Source: Candidatus Anammoxibacter sp. (GTDB lineage: Bacteria > Planctomycetota > Brocadiia > Brocadiales > Anammoxibacteraceae). Taken from it: a DNA stretch of 64,000 nucleotides. A program made the position numbers and the translations under genes. Below the pieces are notes generated by a model. That model saw only the letters and a list, made by a program, of their open reading frames with translations, did not search any database and had not been told where the DNA came from. Shown here one piece after another: positions 30,809 to 40,013 of this stretch. The stretch covers positions 20,982 through 84,981 of the forward strand of contig JAIQZO010000039.1 in the NCBI GenBank assembly GCA_021777055.1, in the 5' to 3' direction. Each line of letters begins with the position of its first letter. Position 1 is the stretch's first letter.

Positions 30809-31396
30809 ATGGCATCAAAAAAGATATTGATGATCGTTGGAGATTTTGTTGAAGATTATGAGGCAATGGTGCCTTTGCAGATGTTAACTATGGTAGGGCA
30901 TAAGGTAGATTCTGTTTGTCCGGGAAAAGATAAAGGTGAATTGGTAAAAACCGCGGTACATGATTTTGAAGGTGACCAGACCTATACTGAAAAAAGGGGT
31001 CATAATTTTGCAATCAATGCAAATTTTGACAATGTCAAAGTAGATGAATATGATGGTTTAGTTATTCCTGGCGGGCGTTCACCTGAATACCTACGTTTAA
31101 ACGAAAGAGTTTTGGAAATAGTTAAAAGTTTTATGGAAAACAATAAACCCATTGCGTCAATCTGCCATGGTCAACAGATTTTAGCCGCGGCAGGGGTGTT
31201 GGAAGGTAAAGAGTGTACGGCGTATCCAGCCATTAAACCCGACTTGATAAGCGCCGGTGCAAAATGGATAGACAATAATGACACATATTCAAATGCGTGT
31301 GTGGATAAAAACCTTGTTACTTCACCGGCTTGGCCTGGTCATCCGGAATGGATGAATAAATTTCTAGAGTTGTTAGGAACTAAAATAGAAGCGTAG
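30809..31396 (+). CDS. DJ-1/PfpI family protein (class I glutamine-amidotransferase-like)
   Basis: 195 residues, single domain of the DJ-1/PfpI superfamily. The nucleophile elbow is SICHGQQIL with Cys at about residue 119, preceded by the conserved VIPGGRSPEYL segment. The early acidic residue is in GDFVEDYE. Family members act as deglycases, chaperones or proteases in stress response; the exact reaction cannot be read from the sequence. It has no signal peptide, so it is cytoplasmic. The AAGGAG site fixes the start. It is monocistronic and convergent with the TraB/GumN gene. The C-terminal SPAWPGHPEW is typical of the larger PfpI-like branch. Confidence 0.88.
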   Translation: MASKKILMIVGDFVEDYEAMVPLQMLTMVGHKVDSVCPGKDKGELVKTAVHDFEGDQTYTEKRGHNFAINANFDNVKVDEYDGLVIPGGRSPEYLRLNERVLEIVKSFMENNKPIASICHGQQILAAAGVLEGKECTAYPAIKPDLISAGAKWIDNNDTYSNACVDKNLVTSPAWPGHPEWMNKFLELLGTKIEA

Positions 31397-31622
31397 TTTA
31401 CGTTTTGTTTGTAACCAGGTAGGGGCAAATAGATATATTGGCAAATGTTATTTTGATATGCAATATTGTACTTTGCCAATCGCGGTCTCAATATTTTTAT
31501 ATCCCTATGTCTTACGTGAAGGTGAGTTGCGAGCTATATGAAAACGAATCTGCACGGTTTTAACGAAAATCGCAATCTACACGCTGGCAGCTCAACTGAT
31601 TGGTTATATTCCCGGTTTGAAT

Positions 31623-32498
31623 TTATTTTTCGATATTTTCAATTGTGTAACCGAGTTTTTTTAATTGCGAAAGGATACCATCTTCTCCGATAAGGTGAAG
31701 AGTTCCAAATAAAACAAGCTCAACTTCCTTATTTTTTAGCATTGTTTCAATTTGAGGAATCCATTTGTTATTTCGTTCAACAACAAGAGAATTATATATT
31801 TTCGGGAAACGATCTTTCCATGGAGCCATTGCAATTTCTAGCATCTGAAAGTTATCGCCGGTTTTCCATGCAGTTTTTAACGACTGAAGTTGTTCAGATA
31901 TATCTTTCAGATCAACTAATGTATAATTTATAAATTCGTCTTCCGCCCCTTCCCCCATTTTCGCAATGAATTTTAATTGATCAGAAGCTGTTTCTAAATA
32001 TTTGATTTCACGTCTCTCGTTCAAGGCTTTCAGATTGTAAAACTCATCCACTCCTGTTCCGACTTGACCAAGCCTTTGTAGCTCAACCATGGTAAGAGTT
32101 ACTGACAGTAAACCTGGTTTAAATTTCAACATCTGTTCAAATGGAATTCCTCGGCTTGTTAAATGATTTTTCAAGGCTTGAAGCGTATTAGGTTTTAAGA
32201 AGTCTGCAATGCTTTCATCTTTTTTATACATTGCTTCTTGCAAAATTGCTTTCTGAAATTCAGGAGTTTGAAGTTTTTGTATGTCTGCTTCTAAAACCAA
32301 TAGATTTGAATTATTAAATGCTGAGTCAAATGCCTCAGGCAGGGGGAAATCCGATTTGCTTAGCACATGGATTGTACCACCTATAAAGACATGGTTTCTA
32401 TCTTTACTAATTCTCCATACTGGTGATTTTGCAAAAGCAGGAATATTGAAAATGATACAGGACAGAAGCAATACAAAAATTGTGCTTTTAATTTTCAT
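31623..32498 (-). CDS. TraB/GumN family protein, exported
   Basis: 291 residues with an N-terminal signal peptide (KIKSTIFVLLLSCIIF, cleavage probably after AFA). The two family marks are present: GGTIHVL near residue 40 and FGTLHLIGEDG near residue 265. TraB/GumN/PrgY proteins share a fold with the Tiki metalloproteases, and the GxxH motifs are thought to bind metal. The length is usual for the bacterial GumN branch. It should act in the periplasm or on the outer surface; substrate unknown. A clear Shine-Dalgarno is lacking (AGGTTT only). Confidence 0.85.
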   Translation of the reverse strand: MKIKSTIFVLLLSCIIFNIPAFAKSPVWRISKDRNHVFIGGTIHVLSKSDFPLPEAFDSAFNNSNLLVLEADIQKLQTPEFQKAILQEAMYKKDESIADFLKPNTLQALKNHLTSRGIPFEQMLKFKPGLLSVTLTMVELQRLGQVGTGVDEFYNLKALNERREIKYLETASDQLKFIAKMGEGAEDEFINYTLVDLKDISEQLQSLKTAWKTGDNFQMLEIAMAPWKDRFPKIYNSLVVERNNKWIPQIETMLKNKEVELVLFGTLHLIGEDGILSQLKKLGYTIENIEK

Positions 32499-32781
32499 TG
32501 TTAAACCTATTTAATAAATTATTAGTTTCAAATTAAATTTGCGCTTACAGTTTCAGAATATAATAACGATTTAATCAGTGGTATGGAATTTCGGGTCCTC
32601 TGAGTTTGTTAGAATATTTCAATTTACAATTAGTCAATACTTCGCCATCAAATTACGGATATATTCTTTTTGATTAACTAAATTATCAATAAGTGCCCCG
32701 GATTTTTTTAACGCAGAGGTTGTATACGGGAAAAGGATTGATTTGTTAAATGCAGCCACTAATTTTGAAAAGAGTCGATAC

Positions 32782-33027
32782 TTATATTTTTTTTCTCCAC
32801 CAAGTACCCTTTGTAGCCCGGTCAATACAATATGTTCCTATCATTATTAATAATATTCCTAAAAATTCAACAATATAATAAAGTAAAACATTTATCTTTA
32901 AAGCTTCTTGTTCGAGCAAGTTGTCATATTCGTCTGGTAATAATGTAAAAAATAGACCGGCAGCAAATAATAAAATTGAAAAACTGAATAAGTAATTATT
33001 AAATATTACAATATGACGATTTATCAT
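32782..33027 (-). CDS. Small membrane protein with two TM segments, possibly frameshifted
   Basis: I take the start at 33027, where AAAGGTG stands at good distance; a longer frame starts at 33108. The 81-residue product has two hydrophobic helices (FSFSILLFAAGLFFTLL and VLLYYIVEFLGILLIMIG) and ends in a basic WWRKKI. The stop follows an A8 run (T8 at 32787-32794 on the + strand). Deleting one A would extend the protein by about 50 residues through KYRLFSKLVAAFNKS to MAKY at 32634. I do not recognise the family. Confidence 0.5.
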   Translation of the reverse strand: MINRHIVIFNNYLFSFSILLFAAGLFFTLLPDEYDNLLEQEALKINVLLYYIVEFLGILLIMIGTYCIDRATKGTWWRKKI

Positions 33028-33306
33028 TTCCATTACACCTTTAACTCTAAATTGACAAGCGTAGTTTAATTTTGGATCAATATAAATGTATTTGTAAAGT
33101 AATACCACCTACAACCTTATTCCATTGTTATCTTTTAGGAATTGAATAGTTAAATATTTAGTTTTTTCTTCAACCAAAGAGCTGTTAAGATTTGCCCAAA
33201 TGATTGAAACCAAGATGTCCTTTGCAAAAATAAGTTCGAATCTAGAATCTGGCCATTCTTTTTTTCTCTCATTCCTCATTGACTAATTGGGAGAAGAACC
33301 CTATTT

Positions 33307-33671
33307 ATTAATTGTAAATTTGTATGCTCTTTCTGCATTATATTTTCTATTATTCTGTCATCCGTCTACCGAATTATGTATTCCTTATTCTATAAAGGCT
33401 ACAAAATATTTATAGAAAGAGAAGTTTTTACAAAGTGACATCATTGTAAATACACCACAACTGTAAACCCAAATTAACTTAATTTATTCTTAACAATATA
33501 AAACTTATATCACAATCATTGATACTTGTCAACCTGAGTAAAATAGTCCTTTGTTTTGCTTGTAAGGTATTGCATTACTATGTTGTAATGTATTTCATTA
33601 CATGACAATATTTACTACAATTAGGGGGAATTTAGGAGCAGAGGTGTTGGCTGGGGGAAAATATTCCTTAC
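33307..33671. repeat. Dispersed repeat, copy A (about 365 bp)
   Basis: This stretch is strongly similar along its length to 60944-61300 in the same orientation; shared blocks include ATTAATTGTAAATTTGTATG, AGAGAAGTTTTTACAAAGTG and CAACTGTAAAC. In both copies it lies just upstream of fragments of Y1 transposases. The left side of this gap (33028-33306) shows nothing else. Confidence 0.75.
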
Positions 33672-33922
33672 TCTTAAACTTTATAGAATATCAACGACCG
33701 CACCCTGGATTTAAACTGCGAGAGCCTCTTGGAAGAAGATGAGAGGAAAGACGTATTCAGGAAAACTGAACTTTAGGTTTGACGAGGGGGGAGCTGGAAA
33801 TAGGGCTACTAGATGTTGCCGCTACGCTTGCTCTCTACTCTACCTAATATTTTTGACCATAAGATTTTCCACAATATCATAGATAAGTTGATTTACACAG
33901 GTAAAATAGATAAAATTTTTAG

Positions 33923-34181
33923 ATGCCAAGACAAGCAAGAATTGATTTTCCAGAAGCGCTACATTATGGTCTTCGTTGAGGGATAGATCATAAATTTACT
34001 TCAAAAAAGATGAAGATAAAAAAGAGAAGATGCGTAGGTTCCGGTGGATCTTAGAAAAAAGCGACGCAGAGTGTTATGCATGGTGTATAATGGGAAACCA
34101 TTTCCATATATTACTTCAAACGGAGCAGACATTACTCTCAGAAATAGTGCGAAAATTATTGACAGGTTATGCTGTTTAAGT
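33923..34181 (+). pseudogene. Y1 (REP-associated) transposase, N-terminal remnant
   Basis: The start reads MPRQARIDFPEALHYGLR and then a stop, like the MARQARxDxPGALYH opening of REP-associated tyrosine transposases. After frame changes it reads AECYAWCIMGNHFHILLQTE, which holds the HUH metal motif (HFH), and then LSEIVRKLLTGYAV. At least two stops or frameshifts break it, and the tyrosine-bearing C-terminal half is missing. It lies about 250 bases after repeat copy A. Confidence 0.75.
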
Positions 34182-34249
34182 AAATATTATGATGTGGAAA
34201 GAGAAATGATAATATCTACACTTAATAACATTTTCTTTGGAGGAGAATT

Positions 34250-35539
34250 ATGAAAAAGAGAATATGGATATGTGTCTTTTTCTTGAGCTTTGTCATTAGC
34301 ACCTATGCAACAGGAGCAGAAGCAAAAAACTATACTATTGTTCTTAAAGCAGGATTTAATGGTGATAGTCAAAAAGAAGTTAAAACCATAGCACTTAGAC
34401 CGTCGGTAGCGAAACTCAAAGACTTAATCGATACAGATCCGATTGTACGGATGTATTTCACTCAGATGATCGATCAAGTTCCTTTATATTACCAAACTAT
34501 CCCTGAACCTTATATCTGTTTAACAAGTATCAATGAGATGTTGTACTATATCAATGAGGCTTTGAGTAATGCGCCGGAATATAACGATACTCCTCTTGTA
34601 GGTTTTCCCATCAACTCCATACTCAACTGGACCCAGGGTGTTCCGGCCGGATTTGCAGCTTTTCGTAATGAAAAAGTTAATGAAATTTTCAAAGAGATTT
34701 TAGATGATTACGGTGTCTATTTGAACACTAAAGATTCACGTGAAGTGTTGAAAAAAGGAGGTAGCTGGCAGAGCAAAAAAGCACTGGAAACATTAGGTAT
34801 GGAAAAATATATAAAATATAATCCAGATGATACTTACATGGGATTTGATTCCTGGAATGATTTTTTTATCAGAAAAATTAAGCCAGAAAAGCGTCCTATT
34901 GCTGAACCAGAAAACGATAATGTAATAGTTAGTGCCTGCGATTCGGAAGTTTATGATATTCAAAGTCGTGTAAAAAAGAGAGATTGGTTCTGGATAAAAT
35001 CCCAACCCTACTCTCTTATGGATATGCTGGGCAACGACGAAGCTGTAGTAGATCAGTTTGTGGGGGGAGATGTATACCAGGCCTTTCTTTCTGCAATGAA
35101 ATATCATCGTTGGCATAGCCCGGTCACAGGCACAATCAAAAAAGCCTATATCAAACAGGGAACCTATTATTCCGGTATAGAGTCCCAGGGTGTTGATCCT
35201 GCTAGCCCGGATCAGTCTCAAGGCTATATAGCCCATGTCGCCACGCGTGCCATTATTTTAATTGAAGCTGACAATCCTAAAATCGGATTAATGGGCGTAA
35301 TGCCCATTGGCATGGCAGAGGTATCCTCATGTGTTCTGGATGAAAAAATCAAACCTGGATACAAAATCAAAAAAGGAGAAGAGTTAGGCTATTTTCAGTT
35401 TGGAGGATCTACCCATTGTCTTATTTTTAGACCCGGTGTGATCAACCATGAGAATAGTGAAGATAACAATGATAACGGCTTTTTGGTTAATAAAGGCGAT
35501 GATATTAAGATGGGGCAAGCAATAGCTATTATCCAATAA
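34250..35539 (+). CDS. Exported phosphatidylserine-decarboxylase family protein
   Basis: 429 residues. A signal peptide (IWICVFFLSFVIST, cleavage near TGAEA) is followed by a PSDC-type associated domain (~residues 55-185, including NSILNWTQGVPAGFAAFRN) and then the decarboxylase domain. The domain contains DSWNDFFIRKIKP, KYHRWHSPVTGT and the self-cleavage motif FGGST with Ser387 (codon at 35408), which would become the pyruvoyl cofactor. A family relative is the tryptophan decarboxylase PsiD, so the substrate may be an amino acid rather than phosphatidylserine. Export is unusual for a family usually tied to the inner membrane. GGAGGAG stands before the ATG. The next gene follows by 165 bases on the same strand. 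Confidence 0.85.
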   Translation: MKKRIWICVFFLSFVISTYATGAEAKNYTIVLKAGFNGDSQKEVKTIALRPSVAKLKDLIDTDPIVRMYFTQMIDQVPLYYQTIPEPYICLTSINEMLYYINEALSNAPEYNDTPLVGFPINSILNWTQGVPAGFAAFRNEKVNEIFKEILDDYGVYLNTKDSREVLKKGGSWQSKKALETLGMEKYIKYNPDDTYMGFDSWNDFFIRKIKPEKRPIAEPENDNVIVSACDSEVYDIQSRVKKRDWFWIKSQPYSLMDMLGNDEAVVDQFVGGDVYQAFLSAMKYHRWHSPVTGTIKKAYIKQGTYYSGIESQGVDPASPDQSQGYIAHVATRAIILIEADNPKIGLMGVMPIGMAEVSSCVLDEKIKPGYKIKKGEELGYFQFGGSTHCLIFRPGVINHENSEDNNDNGFLVNKGDDIKMGQAIAIIQ

Positions 35540-35704
35540 AAAAGAGAGTTTATCTAAACTGCAAAGCGCATAATACTGGGGATTTTCCGTCTACCTTAGA
35601 ATTAAAAGTTGTCTAAAGGTCAGATGCGATTTCCCCTCTCTTGAGAAATGTCTGTTTAATGATTACTGCATAATTTGATCTTACTATTATTAGAAAGGTT
35701 TAAA

Positions 35705-37189
35705 ATGAGTAATAAAAAACGGGTTTATCCTGAAAGATTCAAAATAATAAAAAATAATAATGGCGTCCTTGAAGTTGAAATAAAAGATCTAATTAAAGGT
35801 GAAGAAGAGTATTATGCGAAGCAATCTATTAATGGTAAGAAACAAAGAGAAAAAAAGAAATTTACTACTCCGGCTATTATAAATTTTGATGTTTCGCAAG
35901 CGGGTAAGCACACTTTTACCATATATATAAACAGACCAAATAATAGAAATATAGGTAAATTTAAAGTTCCGGTTTGGGAGCAGGATCTCTTTGTTCCTGA
36001 GAAATATATTGCAGGGCTAAACAAGTCAAAGATTAATAAATTGGCGAAAAAATATGCCCCTTTTGTATTTTTAGATAATGAAGAGAGATACCTACCAACA
36101 TCGATAGATTATCTTTTAAATAGGGATTCTGATACCGGTAATATTATTGATAAAGGTATAAACCTATCCATTAAGTTAGAATTTCCCAAAAAAAGGAGAA
36201 GAGATAGGAGTCATCCGAACAAACCCCGCCAGTTAATTGGTGCAAAGATAGATGATATTGATGTCCTTTACAATGACTTGGGCCGAGTACTCTCTTCTAA
36301 TGGTGATAAAGACAGTAAGTTACATACAATAACAAAGGTATTTGGCAATGGTATAAGGACAAAGCTGGAAAACCGGAAAGGTAGAACAGAACATCTGACT
36401 GTATACTATTCAGCTATTCAAAACGTAAATAAGAATCAGCTAATTGTCAATTATCATTTTCTTTACACCTATGATCCTAAAGGAGAGGATTATGGCGATG
36501 GTATGAAGATAGGTTCACATGTATTTGATCGTGAAAGCGTAAGTGTGGTATTCGATCTTGGCGCTAACAGGCCAATTAGCATTAATAATATTAAACCAAA
36601 ATTTATTATTTACGGCGCTCATTTGGAAAAACAGACAATGGGGCTAATTAAATCCAAATCAGATACAAAAAGTCTTCAAAAATGGAAAAAAGGACGGGTG
36701 AAAGTATATTGGGATGATGCTATAAAGATAAAAAAGAGACCTGTCGTCTTTGCCGCTTTAGGCTCTCATGCCGTATATCCCCATTCCGGATATTATGCTG
36801 TCTATTATTTTAAAAAAATAAGGGTACTAAAAGAACCCGCAAGGTGTGGTAAAATTTTGATACCAAATATCGCCTCATATGGTAATAATAGTATGATAGA
36901 GCTGTTTGGCAATAAAAATGAGAATGTCTATTCATACTCATTAAAAGATTTGGAAATTGATAATATTACAAGTAATAGCTGGAATGGTATGCTGGCATTT
37001 AGCGGAGGGCTTGTGGATATCATTGTAGGGGCAGATGCAAAGTTTCCCCCTTATACAAGTCGTGAATTAGATTATGACAACTGGGTAAATAAGGAGTTTA
37101 TCAAAATGTGGGACACTGCAAAAGTAGATAAGAAGTTCAAGGATGATCAAGAGGATTTGATAAAGAAGATAGAAAATCTATTGACTTAA
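35705..37189 (+). CDS. Vps62-like domain protein
   Basis: 494 residues from ATG 35705, chosen because AGAAAGG precedes it; an alternative start lies 30 bases upstream. From about residue 115 it reads LAKKYAPFVFLDNEERYLPTS, then GSHVFDRESVSVVFD, IYGAHL and FAALGSHAVYPHSGYY. That series matches the Vps62-related fold found in fungal and bacterial proteins of unknown role. The first 100 residues look like a beta-rich domain with Lys-rich stretches. No signal peptide or TM is visible. It lies downstream of the decarboxylase gene; co-expression is possible but not shown. Confidence 0.65.
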   Translation: MSNKKRVYPERFKIIKNNNGVLEVEIKDLIKGEEEYYAKQSINGKKQREKKKFTTPAIINFDVSQAGKHTFTIYINRPNNRNIGKFKVPVWEQDLFVPEKYIAGLNKSKINKLAKKYAPFVFLDNEERYLPTSIDYLLNRDSDTGNIIDKGINLSIKLEFPKKRRRDRSHPNKPRQLIGAKIDDIDVLYNDLGRVLSSNGDKDSKLHTITKVFGNGIRTKLENRKGRTEHLTVYYSAIQNVNKNQLIVNYHFLYTYDPKGEDYGDGMKIGSHVFDRESVSVVFDLGANRPISINNIKPKFIIYGAHLEKQTMGLIKSKSDTKSLQKWKKGRVKVYWDDAIKIKKRPVVFAALGSHAVYPHSGYYAVYYFKKIRVLKEPARCGKILIPNIASYGNNSMIELFGNKNENVYSYSLKDLEIDNITSNSWNGMLAFSGGLVDIIVGADAKFPPYTSRELDYDNWVNKEFIKMWDTAKVDKKFKDDQEDLIKKIENLLT

Positions 37190-37403
37190 AAAAATCCAGT
37201 TGTTAATCGCAATTTTCCTAATACGGAACTACTCTTGCAGGAGCAGGTTTGTAACCTGTTTCACATGTTTTTTAATTTGAAAATAGCCATATAATTAAAG
37301 AAATATTTACCAAACGGATAAATAAAAGGTTCATTTTTAGAAATTAGGTGCCAGGAAATATTTGCTATAAGCATCAAGTGAAGCCATTGAAATCAGTATC
37401 TTA

Positions 37404-37432
37404 CATTCTCGTACAACCTGTCAAGGTATGAC
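37404..37432. mobile_element. Solitary end of an IS1182-type element
   Basis: CATTCTCGTACAACCTGT at 37404-37421 differs by one base from the right terminal repeat of the intact element (59515-59532), and the flanking TCAAGGTATGAC resembles TCAATGTCTGAC there. No transposase part accompanies it, so it is a relic or a scar. Confidence 0.6.
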
Positions 37433-37462
37433 ACTCGGATTCTTTTGCACGTTTATCCCCAG

Positions 37463-37966
37463 CTATTTATCTCTTTTATTAGTAATTCTATTTACTATTT
37501 CATAGCTATTGTTGGTTACAATTGTTTTAGCAATTTCTGTATTTAAATATGCAACATTAGGTTGTATTCCTATTCTTCTTAAATCTAATCTATCGGCGTC
37601 CCAACAAGTAGCGATTGTTGGATCTTCATGGATGATAATTTCAGTATGACCTTTACAAGCCAGATAAAGCAGATCAAATAGACGATCATTTAATCCAAAA
37701 TATTTGTTTCTTAGAAGTTTTGCGAAATTAGCACCACGAAGGCCATGCTCCATATCTTTTCCATCATTAATTCTTTTACAATCATGGAAGATTGCAAATA
37801 AGCAAACAACATTTTGATCTGCACCAGTCTTTTGTGATAAGTAAAGACCGTATTTTTCAACACTTTTCCAATGAGTTGGCCCATGGATTGAAGAAGGTAA
37901 AATTACTAAATTATCAGTAACATAATCCCACAATTCGTTATAATTTATGTAATCTTCATTTTTCAT
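37463..37966 (-). CDS. HD-domain phosphohydrolase-like protein
   Basis: 167 residues. The HD metal signature is complete: first His in SSIHGPTHW, the H-D pair in AIFHDCKR (~residue 61), further His in MEHGLRGA and CKGHTE, and the last Asp in CWDADRLDLRR. Such small HD proteins hydrolyse nucleotides or phosphate esters; the substrate is unknown. Cytoplasmic. It is the leftmost gene of the minus-strand cassette-like series, and the element before it (38297-38367) would be the boundary to the next gene. Downstream, an IS1182 end replaces the expected palindrome. Confidence 0.82.
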   Translation of the reverse strand: MKNEDYINYNELWDYVTDNLVILPSSIHGPTHWKSVEKYGLYLSQKTGADQNVVCLFAIFHDCKRINDGKDMEHGLRGANFAKLLRNKYFGLNDRLFDLLYLACKGHTEIIIHEDPTIATCWDADRLDLRRIGIQPNVAYLNTEIAKTIVTNNSYEIVNRITNKRDK

Positions 37967-38296
37967 AGTTTAATAGTGAATAATGCTAAGGATTTTATCC
38001 GTAGTTGAGCACAAACAATTATCACTACACTATCACAATAAATAATTTCTTAAGGTGAGGTGTCTACTTTTTCTTATACACTCATGTACGGATAAAAATT
38101 TTGTTGAACGAAGCCCCTGTATATATGAGTATTCAATATCTTAGCTTCTTTCAATTTTGATAATATTATTGTATTTCTGTTTAATTCTATTTCCGAAATA
38201 ACTACCCGGCGATAAAAATACAAAAAAAATATAAACTACCAACGACAAAGCTGAAATCCATATGTAGCATTGCCTATTCTTATGCATTTGCTTTAG

Positions 38297-38367
38297 ACAT
38301 AACTTTAGAATAGACCGGACTTGTGGCGTGTCAACGAGACAAGGTCAGGCGAAATGATTTGTTAGGT
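38297..38367 (-). repeat. attC-like element A (between HD and SecD-head genes)
   Basis: Read on the minus strand it opens with CCTAAC (38366-38361) and ends with GTTATG (38303-38298). Between these are GACC/GGTC and CTTGT/ACAAG pairings with unpaired bases. It starts 25 bases after the SecD-head stop codon. The rest of the gap 37967-38391 shows nothing. Confidence 0.45.
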
Positions 38368-38391
38368 TTTGGATTTTGGCAAATAATCATT

Positions 38392-38922
38392 CTATATAGA
38401 ATACTTTTTTTCTGTAGGTAAAAATATCTTTTTTAATTTCTTTTCAGAAAACCTACCAGAGATTCTTAAAAGACCATCAGAAATCTTAGCCCTCAATACT
38501 GGCATAGAAAAAACCCTGCCATTCACAACTATAGCAAGGGGTTTTCCTATATTCTTTCCACTATACTCTTTGAAATGATGACTAGCAACATTATCTAAGA
38601 TTAACGTTATGCTATTGTCTATTCCCTCTGGGGTCGGCTTCAATTCATCTTTTAATGCTAGCCTTTGATCTTTATTCATTTTCTCTAGCGCTTCCGTAAT
38701 CATATCCTGCGTGATGGCAGGTATTACCGTAATTTTGACGTCTGCACGTATTATTTCCTCGGAATTAATAACCGGAATTTTATATAGATTTATTTGTTCT
38801 TTATTCGCCCATTTTGGGACAGATATCGTCTCCTTTAATGAAGAAACCTCAGCTACTTCGTGGAGACTGATATCCATTGCATAGCAATTGGCAGAAACAA
38901 ATAAAATCAATAAGTATTTCAT
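38392..38922 (-). CDS. Exported protein made of a SecD P1-head-like domain
   Basis: 176 residues with a short signal peptide (YLLILFVSANCYA). The C-terminal half matches the P1 head subdomain of SecD: SITLILDNVASHHFKEYSGKNIGKPLAIVVNG, cited in parts as ITLILD, NIGKPLAIVV and RISGRFSEKKLKKI. In SecD this subdomain sits in the periplasm and helps pull substrates across; here there are no SecD membrane helices. It could be a periplasmic binding or chaperone-like domain. It lies between two palindromic elements and so looks like one gene cassette. Confidence 0.72.
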   Translation of the reverse strand: MKYLLILFVSANCYAMDISLHEVAEVSSLKETISVPKWANKEQINLYKIPVINSEEIIRADVKITVIPAITQDMITEALEKMNKDQRLALKDELKPTPEGIDNSITLILDNVASHHFKEYSGKNIGKPLAIVVNGRVFSMPVLRAKISDGLLRISGRFSEKKLKKIFLPTEKKYSI

Positions 38923-38938
38923 AATAGTATCCTAAAAA

Positions 38939-39159
38939 CTAATGTCCGGTTAAGGAGTGAGTCATAAGCGCTTCTGTCTAAACCGATTGTTGGTGGACTT
39001 TGCGATCAAAGAGATCTTTCTTAAAATTACTCGTTCTTCAACCGGACATTGGCTGCCGTGGCGGTTGAGCAGCTAAGTTTGCAGAACAAAAAACATTGGT
39101 TTAATCAACAAACTCGGAACCGCCCACGAGTTAGCAGTCAGCTCGACCGCGTTGTTATG
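38939..39159 (-). repeat. attC-like composite element B
   Basis: On the minus strand CATAAC (39159-39154) opens the element, 11 bases after the SDR stop. A long hairpin follows: CGTGGCGGTT against AACCGCCCACG (one bulged base) and AGTTTG against CAAACT. A second inverted pair, AATGTCCGGTT at 38941 and AACCGGACATT at about 39041, encloses another 90 bases. The AATGTCCGGTTGAAG motif also occurs at 46289. Confidence 0.5.
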
Positions 39160-39169
39160 TTTCTATTTA

Positions 39170-39931
39170 TTATCCGGCCGTAAGCCCACCGTCAACTAGA
39201 TGCAGGCTCCCGGTAACAAAACTTGCTGAATCAGAAGCCAGAAAATAGACAATTTCAGCGACTTCTTCTGGTGTGCCCACACGCCCAATGGGGTGAGACT
39301 TTGCTTCTATTGTCCATGCACGCTCTGTATCTCCACCAAATTCACGATCAGCAAATCGCCGAATAGCCCCTTCTGAGAGCGGTGTTCTAATAGTAGCAGG
39401 ACAAACTGCGTTGACCCTAATCTGATGCTCTGAAAGATCCAATGCTAAACTTTTTGTCATCTGGCCGAGAGCTCCTTTAGTTAAGCCATATGCTAAACTG
39501 TTACGCTTACCAATAAATGACTGATCCGAGGCCATGATTACGATTGCCCCGCCGCCTGTAGAAATCATATGTGGCACTGCCTCGCGAATTGTGTAAACGA
39601 CGCCTTTCAAGTTGACATCAATGATCAAGTCAAGATCTTCGTTAGTAATATTCAGGATTGAATTTGACTGGTGGATTCCAGCATTTGCGAATACAATATC
39701 TAAGTTTCCAAACCGATCAATTGTATGCTGGATTGCATCAGCTTGATCGGTTGAGTTTCTTACATCGCCTTCTATGAAGAGGACCGAATCGGCTCCGAGT
39801 TCATCGTAAAGTACATGGGCGTGCTGCGAATTCGAATCAAAAAATCCAACCTGAACACCTTCAGCGACAAATTTCTTGACAGTCGCGGCACCGATTCCAG
39901 TGGCACCACCAGTGATGAATGCAACACTCAT
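39170..39931 (-). CDS. Short-chain dehydrogenase/reductase (classical SDR)
   Basis: 253 residues, the usual SDR length. It has the cofactor loop TGGATGIG at residue 7, acidic DVR near 61, NAG at ~88, and active-site Tyr and Lys in YGLTK with an upstream Ser in MASDQSF. FFDSNS after the second strand suggests NAD rather than NADP. The tail SASFVTGSLHLVDGGLT is family-typical. The substrate is not predictable. Its base composition is clearly richer in G and C than the genes around it, as expected for an acquired cassette. Confidence 0.9.
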   Translation of the reverse strand: MSVAFITGGATGIGAATVKKFVAEGVQVGFFDSNSQHAHVLYDELGADSVLFIEGDVRNSTDQADAIQHTIDRFGNLDIVFANAGIHQSNSILNITNEDLDLIIDVNLKGVVYTIREAVPHMISTGGGAIVIMASDQSFIGKRNSLAYGLTKGALGQMTKSLALDLSEHQIRVNAVCPATIRTPLSEGAIRRFADREFGGDTERAWTIEAKSHPIGRVGTPEEVAEIVYFLASDSASFVTGSLHLVDGGLTAG

Positions 39932-39963
39932 AAGCGTCTCCTAAAAGTACTCGGTTGAAGAAA

Positions 39964-40011
39964 CATAATGATGAATTGAGCAGTTTATCTGCTCAAATTA
40001 TTAGTTGTGGA
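39964..40011 (-). repeat. attC-like element C
   Basis: Minus strand: CACAAC at the start, ATTATG at 39969-39964 at the end. The stem AATTGAGCAG (39974) against CTGCTCAAATT (39989) pairs fully except for one extra base, which is the extrahelical-base pattern of attC sites. The loop is five bases. It begins three bases after the stop of the 40014 gene. It could also work as a terminator. Confidence 0.55.
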
Positions 40012-40013
40012 TA

